DNA from: Alphaproteobacteria bacterium
GTDB lineage: Bacteria; Pseudomonadota; Alphaproteobacteria; BOG-932; Roseiterribacteraceae
Assembly (NCBI GenBank): GCA_903970575.1
Contig: CAJCJC010000121.1
Coordinates: 1-8,935 of the forward strand
DNA: 8,935 nucleotides
Reading direction: 5' to 3'
A program made the translations under genes and the position numbers. Within the stretch, counting starts at the first letter, position 1. Each line of letters starts with the position of its first letter. The notes under the pieces were generated by a model. That model ran no database searches. It was not told where the DNA came from and saw only the letters and a list, made by a program, of their open reading frames with translations. Shown here piece by piece: positions 1-5,282 of the stretch.

Positions 1-340
1 GCAGGATTTCGCGTGGGCCGACGACGCGTTTCACGATCCCGACATGGCCGAGCTTGAGCTGCGGCGTGGCGCGCAACACCAGGATCGTGTCCGCGTGCGG
101 GACGTTCCGGCGGGGATATTGCCCCGCCGCCAGATCCCACCAGCTCCAGGCGTCGCCCCTGATATGGATGCCCGTGAACTCCCGGGCGAACAGCGCGCAT
201 TGCGTCGGCGGCGGCAGCGCCTCCGGATCGAACGACGCCTGGTGAACAGCGGAAGCGCGCGCCACGGGGGTCGCGGGCTTATCGGCGGCGCAACCGGCGA
301 GGGCCAGGGAAAGCAGGGCGCTGATGTAGAATCTTCGCAT
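1..340 (-). CDS. CHAP-domain lipoprotein, 3' end beyond the window
   Basis: This open frame runs from an ATG at 340 off the left edge of the window, giving 113 residues with no stop. The first 17 residues form a lipoprotein signal: two arginines, a hydrophobic stretch and a lipobox-like LALAGC with Cys17 as the lipidation site. After a short Pro/Ala linker comes the start of a CHAP (cysteine/histidine amidohydrolase-peptidase) fold. Cys48 in PTQCALFARE is the expected nucleophile, followed by GIHIRGDAWSWWD, and His99 in LGHVGIV is the expected catalytic His. Proteins of this family are taken to cleave peptidoglycan stem peptides or cross-bridges, here presumably from the outer or inner membrane face in the periplasm. 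No clear Shine-Dalgarno precedes the ATG; I chose it because the signal peptide begins exactly there. The C-terminal part, including any third catalytic residue, is not visible. Identification rests on remembered family motifs. Confidence 0.85.
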   Translation of the reverse strand, partial: MRRFYISALLSLALAGCAADKPATPVARASAVHQASFDPEALPPPTQCALFAREFTGIHIRGDAWSWWDLAAGQYPRRNVPHADTILVLRATPQLKLGHVGIVKRVVGPREIL

Positions 341-570
341 AAGCGGGAATCTAACTGATTCTTAAGGGGAAGTGGAGGGGGCCTCTTCATTCCCCCAGGG
401 CAATCGGGTGAACGGGTTAGTTTGTACGCGAATCATATTCCTCTCCTCGTTGGGGCAAGGGATTTTCCGTCACCCGTTCCGCTTTCACAAACTGTGGAAC
501 TTCCGCGCGGTGTCGCCAGTTCACTCGCGGCTGGGAATATGCCCTGGCTTTGAGCGGCGGGAGATTGCGG

Positions 571-765
571 ATGTTGGGTTATGATCTGATGGGCGTGATC
601 GTCCTGCTGCTGGCGATCTGGGCGCTGGTCGGCATTTTGCAGAGTGGCGCGGCGCCGGTGGAAAAGCTGATCTGGGTCATCGTCGTTCTGGTGATGCCGC
701 TGCTCGGCTTTATCCTGTGGTATCTGCTGGGGCCGGGGTCCAAGAATTTTCCCCTGCGCCGCTAA
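571..765 (+). CDS. Small PLDc_N-type two-helix membrane protein
   Basis: A 64-residue protein with two hydrophobic segments, about residues 7-23 and 33-54, separated by a short polar turn containing PVEKLIW, and ending with a basic tail. The pattern LIWVIVVLVMPLLGFILWYLLG matches the PLDc_N domain (named for the N-terminus of some cardiolipin synthases), which is also common as a free-standing small membrane protein of unknown role. I chose the ATG at 571 because GGGAG at 559-563 sits seven bases upstream; an in-frame TTG at 550 would lie before that site. The gene is the only plus-strand gene in its neighbourhood and is convergent with the RidA gene: its TAA (763-765) directly abuts the other gene's stop at 766-768. 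There is no catalytic phospholipase motif, so it should not be called a phospholipase. Confidence 0.8.
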   Translation: MLGYDLMGVIVLLLAIWALVGILQSGAAPVEKLIWVIVVLVMPLLGFILWYLLGPGSKNFPLRR

Positions 766-1266
766 TTACTTCGCGGCCACGACTTCGATCTCGACCATCA
801 GGCCCGGGCCGGCGAGGGCGGAGACCTGTACGGTCGTGCGCGCCGGCTTGTTCGGCTGGTCCGCCGTGCCGAAGAATTCGCGGTAGCCCTCCATCATTCC
901 GGCGAAATCCATCTTGCCGTCCTTGGACGGGTCGCCCACCAGATAGACGCGCATCGACACCACGTCGGCGAAGCCGAGTTTCTGTTCGGCCAGCGCATCC
1001 TTGATGCGGGTGAGGGCGCCGATCGTTTGGGTCTTGGTGTCGCCATAGGCGGCCATCGTGCCTTTCGGCGCGAATGGGTCGATGACGGGGCCGGTCATGC
1101 CGCTGACGTAATAGGTCGTGGCGCCCGGGGGCACGATGACCATGCCCGCGATCGGCGATTCGGCCTTTTGGATATGCGTGATCGGGGGGCTGTCGGCCAA
1201 AGCCGCCGCGCCGATTCCGCAAACGATCAAGCTTAGGGCTAACATGCGGGGCAGGGGTAGGCTCAT
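766..1266 (-). CDS. Secreted RidA (YjgF/YER057c/UK114) family protein
   Basis: A 166-residue protein made of a Sec-type signal peptide (about residues 1-24, ending in ALA before DSP) and a RidA-like domain. Diagnostic features are the stretch around YYVSGMTGP, the helix TIGALTRIKDALAE, MRVYLV, and the C-terminal block PARTTVQVSAL followed by VEIEVVA. Arg143 corresponds to the substrate-binding Arg105 of E. coli RidA, and Glu159 probably to its Glu120. RidA proteins hydrolyse reactive enamines and imines to ketones or keto acids plus ammonia. I chose the ATG at 1266 rather than the in-frame ATG at 1293 because AAGGAGGA at 1273-1280 lies six bases upstream of it. It follows the flavin amine oxidase by 13 bases, and the ribosome-binding site begins in that gene's stop codon, so the two are almost certainly co-transcribed and possibly coupled. 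The substrate is unknown; the oxidase context suggests its imine product. Confidence 0.9.
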   Translation of the reverse strand: MSLPLPRMLALSLIVCGIGAAALADSPPITHIQKAESPIAGMVIVPPGATTYYVSGMTGPVIDPFAPKGTMAAYGDTKTQTIGALTRIKDALAEQKLGFADVVSMRVYLVGDPSKDGKMDFAGMMEGYREFFGTADQPNKPARTTVQVSALAGPGLMVEIEVVAAK

Positions 1267-1272
1267 GCTGGG

Positions 1273-1280
1273 TCCTCCTT
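1273..1280 (-). promoter_or_regulatory. Strong ribosome-binding site deciding the RidA start
   Basis: On the minus strand this reads AAGGAGGA, a near-perfect anti-16S match, six bases before the ATG at 1266. Its first base is the last base of the upstream oxidase's TGA stop (1282-1280), so a ribosome finishing the oxidase is already on the next initiation site. Confidence 0.8.
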
Positions 1281-2854
1281 CAAGGGGTGACATGCCGGCT
1301 TGCCCGGCTGCGTTGGTCGATGGCGGCTATGGCGCGGTGGGCGGACAGAATGGCGCCTTCCTGCCAGGCGCCGACATGGCTGAGATGTTCACCCGCAAGG
1401 TAGAACGGCCCGTCCGGTTCGCCCAGTAATTTGTAGATCCCGTCCTGATCCGGCTTCCAGCGCGCGGAGATGCCGAGGGTGTAGGGCACGCGCGACCATG
1501 CGATGCCGATGGGGTGCTTCAAATCCTTGCCGCGCCCGGGATGCAGCCCCTCGATCACCGCGCGGGTCATCTCGAACTGTTCCGGCAGCGCATGCGCGCC
1601 GACCCCATCCGCGTCGCCGCCGAGGCCGGCGGAATAGGCGCCGAGGATGATTCCCTGCTCGCTCATCAACCCTGCGCTGGGATACCACACCACGGAAGTC
1701 GGCCCTTTGACGAAGGATATGCCGCCATAGATCTGGTTGTCCGTCTCCCAGAATCTGGGCGCTTGCCAGGCGATTTTGACCGCGTTGCCATAGGCGACCT
1801 GGCGCATGGCGGCGCGGAACGGTTCCGAAAAATCCGCCTCGATGTTGCTGAGCACCGGCAGGGGAATGGTGCAGAGGCAGTAATCGGCCGCGATGCTTTG
1901 CGTGGCGCCGGTTTTGCGCTGTCGATAGACGATTTCGACGCCCGCGGCTTTACGCTTGATCTGGGTGACCTCGCTGCCGCGCCGAACCACGGGGCCCAGC
2001 GCCTTTTCGAACGCCGCCGGAATCCGGTCCATGCCGCCGACCGGCTGGAACATGGTGGCCTGCATGTCGATGATTTCCTCGAACAGCACGCCGTTCCACA
2101 TATCCGCATCCAGCAGCACGCCGAGATCGATCGGATCATGGGCGATCCCCACTTGGTCGCCGGCGCCGGGCGTCTGGCGAAAGCCCGAACGCTCCGAGCC
2201 TTTATAGAAGAGATCGGGCGAGAGATCGCCGTAGGTCTTCAGGAAGGCGAGCATGCGTTCCTTGTCGTGCGGCGTCAGATCCTGATCGAGCGCGCCCTGA
2301 TTCACCGCCTTGGCCAGCAATTCCGACACATGCCCGCGCGTATCGTTGATCGCCTGCCGCATCAGGATCGGTTTTTGCCCTGGCGCCACGTTGTTCCAGA
2401 CCATGGCGCCCCGGCAGGCGTTGATCTCAACCTCCAGCGGAACGCCAAGCTCGCGGCAATATCCCAATATCGCCTGATGGTGGCTGGGCAGCCGGGCGGG
2501 GCCGGAATTGAAATACAGCCCTTCGTCGAAGCCGCAAACCTGCGACGAGCCATCGTTCATCTCGATCGTGGCGCCGCGTCGGATGGTCCAGTTACGGCCG
2601 CCCACCCGGTCCCGCGCCTCCAGGATGGCGCAGTCATAGCCGGCCTTGCCAAGCTCATAGGCGGCGACCAGCCCGGCCATTCCGGCGCCGAGGATCACGA
2701 TTTTCACGCGCTTGCCGCCGCCCGGCGGCAGCGATAACGGCGCCGCCACGCTCGCCGGCTGAAACAGGCCCAGACCCTGCATCGCGATGAACGCGGCGCT
2801 GAAACCGCCCGCCTGACCGATGCGGGTCACAAGCTCGCGGCGGGTCATCGGCAT
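1280..2854 (-). CDS. Tat-exported FAD-dependent amine / L-amino-acid oxidase
   Basis: A 524-residue flavin amine oxidase. Residues 1-38 look like a twin-arginine signal: TRRELV at 4-9, a hydrophobic segment, and an Ala-rich cleavage region near 34-38. The dinucleotide-binding motif VILGAGMAGLVAAYEL has its GxGxxG at Gly56-Gly61, followed by LEARDRVGGR (79-87) typical of the monoamine oxidase / L-amino-acid oxidase superfamily. The C-terminus has the second FAD contact, FYLAGEHLSHVGAWQEGA. Such enzymes oxidise an amine or amino acid to an imine, reducing FAD, and make hydrogen peroxide on reoxidation. I chose the ATG at 2854 because GAGGG at 2865-2869 lies ten bases upstream; the longer reading frame to 3052 adds a non-conserved extension that would bury the Tat signal. 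The next gene encodes a secreted RidA protein, consistent with hydrolysis of the imine product. The substrate cannot be read from sequence. Confidence 0.9.
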   Translation of the reverse strand: MPMTRRELVTRIGQAGGFSAAFIAMQGLGLFQPASVAAPLSLPPGGGKRVKIVILGAGMAGLVAAYELGKAGYDCAILEARDRVGGRNWTIRRGATIEMNDGSSQVCGFDEGLYFNSGPARLPSHHQAILGYCRELGVPLEVEINACRGAMVWNNVAPGQKPILMRQAINDTRGHVSELLAKAVNQGALDQDLTPHDKERMLAFLKTYGDLSPDLFYKGSERSGFRQTPGAGDQVGIAHDPIDLGVLLDADMWNGVLFEEIIDMQATMFQPVGGMDRIPAAFEKALGPVVRRGSEVTQIKRKAAGVEIVYRQRKTGATQSIAADYCLCTIPLPVLSNIEADFSEPFRAAMRQVAYGNAVKIAWQAPRFWETDNQIYGGISFVKGPTSVVWYPSAGLMSEQGIILGAYSAGLGGDADGVGAHALPEQFEMTRAVIEGLHPGRGKDLKHPIGIAWSRVPYTLGISARWKPDQDGIYKLLGEPDGPFYLAGEHLSHVGAWQEGAILSAHRAIAAIDQRSRASRHVTP

Positions 2855-2863
2855 GTGGATCGG

Positions 2864-2886
2864 TCCCTCGCGTGATTTTGGAGGGA
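2864..2886 (-). promoter_or_regulatory. Possible hairpin covering the oxidase ribosome-binding site
   Basis: TCCCTC at 2864-2869 and GAGGGA at 2881-2886 are exact inverted repeats with an 11-base loop. In the mRNA the downstream half is the GAGGGA that serves as the oxidase Shine-Dalgarno, so the stem could limit translation. Six base pairs is short and could be chance. Confidence 0.25.
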
Positions 2887-2983
2887 GGATGATGTGACGG
2901 TTAGGCTTCGAACGCCAGGGATGGAATGCCGCATGAGGGTGGGGCGTTTCGACCGGCATTGGAATGGGGCGGCCAAGGGTTAT

Positions 2984-3051
2984 TGAACCGCCAAGACGCG
3001 GAGACGCCAAGAAGAATTGGATTTCTTGGGGTTTCGAGTCTTGGCGGTTCA
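2984..3051. repeat. 68-bp palindromic element sharing the GxxExxY-flank repeat
   Basis: The outer arms TGAACCGCCAAGAC at 2984-2997 and its exact reverse complement at 3038-3051 form a perfect 14-bp pair. Pairing continues inward imperfectly, with one base offset, through CCAAGAA-like ends, leaving a short centre near 3014-3021. The left arm at 2991-3011 differs from the left flank of the GxxExxY gene (6902-6922) by only two G/A changes in 21 bases. The element has no gene and lies between the 3' end of the toxin gene and the 5' region of the amine oxidase operon. It may be a MITE/REP-like non-autonomous copy, and it could also fold as RNA. I see no obvious target-site duplication and no U-run typical of a terminator. 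Confidence 0.75.
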
Positions 3052-3099
3052 CTTCCGGTCAAGGAGGCGACCAAGATATTGGCGGAGTTCAATGACTAA

Positions 3100-3372
3100 T
3101 TATTCATCGAACAAATCTGAATGTGTGCCGGTCGCGGCAAGCTGTAGCTCCGCGCCGGCAACGCGGTAGAGCAACAGCCAGTCAGGCTCTAGGTGCAGAT
3201 CGCGGTAGCCCTTCCAGTCGCCTTTAAGGGGATGGTCGTTGTAGCTGGCCGGTAGTGGCTTCTCTTGGGCCAGCAGGACGACTGCCGCCTTGAGCTTGCT
3301 CATGTCTTTCCCGCGTTTCTCCACGCGGCGTATATCCCGCTTGAACCGGCCGGACCATACCGGCGTGAGCAT
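3100..3372 (-). CDS. yafQ: YafQ-type mRNA interferase toxin
   Basis: A 90-residue RelE-superfamily toxin of the YafQ branch. The C-terminal half, HPLKGDWKGYRDLHLEPDW followed by a short gap and TGTHSDLF, closely follows E. coli YafQ. His47, His60, Asp64, His84 and Phe88 match the positions of the catalytic residues His50, His63, Asp67, His87 and Phe91 there, so the enzyme looks intact. YafQ binds the ribosome and cleaves mRNA in the A site. The start at 3372 is one base after the antitoxin's TAA (3376-3374), with GGGG at 3380-3383 as a ribosome-binding site; a longer frame reading to 3564 merely overlaps the antitoxin. The antitoxin-first order and tight spacing are typical of type II modules. 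Length matches the family. Confidence 0.93.
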   Translation of the reverse strand: MLTPVWSGRFKRDIRRVEKRGKDMSKLKAAVVLLAQEKPLPASYNDHPLKGDWKGYRDLHLEPDWLLLYRVAGAELQLAATGTHSDLFDE

Positions 3373-3373
3373 G

Positions 3374-3631
3374 TTAGATCCCCAAATCCTTGAACATGGC
3401 GTCAACGGATTCGGCGCGATGGCCTTTGCCTTCCTCAAGCTCGCGCATAGCCTTGCGCGTCGCGGCGTTCGGAACCTCCACGGCGAACGGCAAGCGCTGC
3501 TCGTCCGCGATCCGCAGCATGAGCAAGCGGATAGCGTCGGAAATCGACAAGCCCATGGCGGCAAGCGCGGATGCGGCCCGCTCTTTCGTCTTGCTGTCGA
3601 TCCGTGCTCTGACGATGGCGTCGGCGGTCAT
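3374..3631 (-). CDS. dinJ: DinJ/RelB-family antitoxin
   Basis: An 85-residue ribbon-helix-helix antitoxin. The N-terminal strand (AIVRARID, residues 5-12), the first helix, the turn AAMGLSISDAIRLLM (about 24-38) and the LPFAVEVPN segment (47-55) follow E. coli DinJ almost block for block. The C-terminal part, ending MFKDLGI, is the flexible region expected to wrap around and inhibit YafQ. RHH dimers of this family bind operators in their own promoter and autoregulate. The start at 3631 has GGAG at 3640-3643 eight bases upstream. It is followed immediately by the cognate toxin gene. The pair appears complete, so it may be active. Confidence 0.93.
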   Translation of the reverse strand: MTADAIVRARIDSKTKERAASALAAMGLSISDAIRLLMLRIADEQRLPFAVEVPNAATRKAMRELEEGKGHRAESVDAMFKDLGI

Positions 3632-3651
3632 GGGAGTTACTCCGGGTGAGC

Positions 3652-3688
3652 GTAGCTCTATTGTAGCTACAAACGCTAAGGATTACAA
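3652..3688 (-). promoter_or_regulatory. dinJ-yafQ promoter with overlapping operator
   Basis: On the minus strand, TTGTAA (3688-3683) and TACAAT (3665-3660) form -35 and -10 boxes with a 17-base spacer. Overlapping the -10 box is the perfect 8-bp palindrome GTAGCTAC at 3663-3670, with a second half-copy GTAGCT at 3652-3657. That arrangement suits repression by the RHH antitoxin dimer and its toxin complex. Promoter boxes are read by eye; the operator role is inferred from the family. Confidence 0.6.
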
Positions 3689-3776
3689 GGGAGGCGCCGG
3701 CGTGCCGCATGAGCGCGTGCGCGAATGGCTTGCCAAACTTGCCAAGGGCGAGAAGCTTACGCCGCCGACCGCGTAG
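3678..3776 (+). pseudogene. Possible C-terminal remnant of an unrelated antitoxin
   Basis: The plus-strand frame ending at a TAG (3774-3776) encodes KDYKGGAG then VPHERVREWLAKLAKGEKL and a Pro-rich end. The form 'G-x-x-H-x-x-V-x-x-W-L-x-x-L-x-x-G' with PP at the end resembles C-termini I associate with small chromosomal antitoxins. No start codon with a ribosome-binding site precedes it, and the upstream part of the frame runs antisense through dinJ, so if it is real it lost its N-terminal part where the DinJ-YafQ module now begins. It could equally be a chance frame. Confidence 0.3.
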
Positions 3777-3877
3777 ATCGTGCGGGTTATCTGGTCGCCC
3801 ACGGCGCTGCGGTACGTAACATACGCCTAGAGCATTATCCGTCCAAACGTATCGTGGCGGAAATCACCCTCGCCTCG

Positions 3878-3898
3878 CCTCTCCCATCAAGGGAGAGG
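3878..3898. repeat. Stem-loop CCTCTCCC / GGGAGAGG
   Basis: CCTCTCCC (3878-3885) and GGGAGAGG (3891-3898) are exact inverted repeats around a 5-base loop. Similar CTCTCCC...GGGAGAG hairpins are common dispersed extragenic repeats in proteobacteria. There is no U-run, so a terminator role is unsupported. Confidence 0.5.
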
Positions 3899-4001
3899 GA
3901 CATGATTGAGACGGAAAATAGCGCCGGTTCTCCTTTTTGGCGACGACCTGACTCGGATTTAGAGCGACCGAGAAACCGGAGGGCGACGGCCTGGGCGACG
4001 G

Positions 4002-4015
4002 TCACCGTACGGTGA
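4002..4015. repeat. Perfect 14-bp palindrome TCACCGTACGGTGA
   Basis: The sequence equals its own reverse complement over all 14 bases. It lies in gene-free DNA about 115 bases from the parS centre. It could be a binding site for a dimeric DNA-binding protein; no regulated gene is evident, so its role is unknown. Confidence 0.45.
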
Positions 4016-4082
4016 TTTGGCGGGTGGGCGGGGCGGAAAATCCGGGCGCTTTGTCCTTAAACCGCCCGCCTTACCCCGAGCG

Positions 4083-4115
4083 AACCTATTGCATTCATAG
4101 AGATTTCAATAGGTT
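4083..4115. repeat. Inverted repeat AACCTATTG / CAATAGGTT beside parS
   Basis: AACCTATTG (4083-4091) and CAATAGGTT (4107-4115) are exact reverse complements separated by 15 A/T-rich bases. The right arm ends seven bases before the parS palindrome. It may be an accessory protein site or a weak transcript-ending hairpin. Confidence 0.5.
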
Positions 4116-4122
4116 GCCATAG

Positions 4123-4138
4123 TGTTTCACGTGAAACA
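4123..4138. promoter_or_regulatory. parS: parS centromere site (ParB binding)
   Basis: TGTTTCACGTGAAACA is a perfect 16-bp palindrome identical to the widely conserved chromosomal parS consensus TGTTNCACGTGAAACA; the symmetry extends one base further on each side (4122-4139). ParB dimers bind this sequence, load as CTP-dependent clamps and organise the origin region for segregation by ParA. It lies in intergenic DNA just 3' of ychF, where ParB spreading would reach neighbouring genes. Most parS sites lie near the replication origin, so this suggests an origin-proximal position; parA and parB themselves are not in the window. Confidence 0.93.
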
Positions 4139-4155
4139 CCTATCTGGAACAAAGG

Positions 4156-4182
4156 CGGATCAGCCCTTAGGGCGCCGATCCG
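4156..4182 (-). terminator. Candidate terminator after ychF
   Basis: CGGATC (4156-4161) pairs with GATCCG (4177-4182), and GCCC (4163-4166) with GGGC (4170-4173), around a 3-base loop, with a one-against-three base internal loop. It begins three bases after the ychF TGA. The following minus-strand sequence is CCTTTGTTCC, so the U-tract is weak. Confidence 0.45.
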
Positions 4183-4184
4183 GG

Positions 4185-5282
4185 TCAAACGTTGAACCGG
4201 AAATGCAGGATATCGCCGTCCTGCACCACGTAATCCTTGCCTTCGGAGCGCAGCTTGCCGGCGTCGCGGGCGCCTTGCTCGCCGTTATGGGTGACGAAGC
4301 TGTCGTAATCGATGGTTTCGGCGCGGATGAAGCCGCGTTCGAAATCGCCATGGATGACGCCCGCCGCCTCGGGCCCCTTGGCGCCGCGCCGAACCGTCCA
4401 GGCGCGCGCCTCTTTCGGGCCGATGGTGAAATAGGTGATGAGGTCCAGCAGGGCGTAGCCCGCCCGGATCACGCGGTTGAGGCCAGGCTGCTCCAGCCCC
4501 AGCGTCTCCAGGAACTCGGCCTGCTCGGCGGGCGGCAATTGCGCGATCTCGGCCTCGATGGCCGCCGAGATCACCACTGAACCCGCGCCTTCCGCGGCGG
4601 CCCGGGCGGCGACGCGTTCGCTCATGGCGTTGCCGGTCGCGGCGTCCTCCTCGCTCACGTTGCAGATATACAGAACGGGCTTGCCGGTCAGCAGTTGCAG
4701 CTGCTTGAAGATCAGCTTTTCGTCCTGGGTCAGGGAGACCGAGCGGGCGGGCTTGCCGGCCTGCAAGGCGGCCAGGGTGCGCTCCAGCACGGGGAGTTGC
4801 GCCTTGGCGTCCGCGTCGCCGCCCTTGGCCTTCTTGCCGGCGTTGATCACGCGCCGCTCAAGCCCCTCCATGTCCGCCAGCATCAGTTCGGTCTCGACCG
4901 TTTCCGCGTCGCGCAGCGGGTCGACCGACCCCTCGACATGGGTGATGTCGGTGCTCTCGAAGCAGCGCAGAACGTACAGCACGGCGTCGACCTCGCGGAT
5001 ATGGGCCAGGAACTGGTTGCCCAGCCCTTCGCCCTTGGAGGCGCCACGCACCAGCCCGGCGATATCCACGAACTCAAGCTGCGTCGGGACGATCTGGGCG
5101 GATTTGCCGATCCGCGCCAGGATGTCCAGCCTGGGGTCCGGCACCGCCACGCGCCCGACATTGGGCTCGATGGTGCAGAACGGGTAATTGGCCGCCTGCG
5201 CCGCCTGGGTGGCGGTCAGCGCGTTGAAGAGGGTCGATTTGCCGACATTCGGCAGGCCGACGATGCCGCATTGAAATCCCAT
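4185..5282 (-). CDS. ychF: YchF/OLA1 family P-loop ATPase
   Basis: A full-length 365-residue YchF protein. The P-loop GLPNVGKST spans residues 9-17; the switch II region is DIAGLVRGASKGEGLGNQFL (73-92), with a hydrophobic residue where classical GTPases have a catalytic Gln. NVSE at 208-211 replaces the usual NKxD, the change that gives this Obg-related family its ATP preference. A TGS domain fills the C-terminus (about 281-365), with ITYFTIGPKEARAWTV and the terminal LHFRFNV typical of the family. YchF binds ribosomes and influences translation and stress responses, but its precise role is unsettled. Its ATG overlaps the pth stop by one base (TAATG at 5284-5280), indicating translational coupling. 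It is the last gene of the rplY-pth-ychF unit. Confidence 0.97.
   Translation of the reverse strand: MGFQCGIVGLPNVGKSTLFNALTATQAAQAANYPFCTIEPNVGRVAVPDPRLDILARIGKSAQIVPTQLEFVDIAGLVRGASKGEGLGNQFLAHIREVDAVLYVLRCFESTDITHVEGSVDPLRDAETVETELMLADMEGLERRVINAGKKAKGGDADAKAQLPVLERTLAALQAGKPARSVSLTQDEKLIFKQLQLLTGKPVLYICNVSEEDAATGNAMSERVAARAAAEGAGSVVISAAIEAEIAQLPPAEQAEFLETLGLEQPGLNRVIRAGYALLDLITYFTIGPKEARAWTVRRGAKGPEAAGVIHGDFERGFIRAETIDYDSFVTHNGEQGARDAGKLRSEGKDYVVQDGDILHFRFNV

Larger units (their letters stand above)
3777..4121. other. Gene-free intergenic stretch with short inverted repeats
   Basis: I see no supportable gene here. A plus-strand frame from 3725 to 4015 has no recognisable motif or ribosome-binding site. 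The stretch holds an 8-bp stem-loop at 3878-3898, a 14-bp perfect palindrome at 4002-4015, G/C-rich complementary runs near 4019-4031 and 4062-4070, and the inverted repeat at 4083-4115 just before the parS site. Confidence 0.6.

Noticed and set aside
1514..2737. A 407-codon open frame on the plus strand opposite the amine oxidase
   Set aside because: It is the antisense shadow of a clear flavin oxidase in high-GC DNA; the protein is rich in Arg/His/Gly with no recognisable motif.
2984..3051. The 68-bp palindrome as a simple rho-independent terminator for yafQ
   Set aside because: No U-run follows the stem on either strand, and the arms match the GxxExxY flanks, which a plain terminator would not explain.
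2984..3051. A CRISPR array or direct-repeat cluster
   Set aside because: There are only two inverted arms, no regularly spaced direct repeats and no spacers.
1280..3052. The longer oxidase start at 3052
   Set aside because: It would begin inside the palindromic element edge and add 66 non-conserved residues before the twin-arginine signal, which must be N-terminal to work.
3725..4015. A 96-codon plus-strand frame in the gene-poor stretch
   Set aside because: No family resemblance, no ribosome-binding site, and it crosses a palindrome and a hairpin; it is more likely non-coding.
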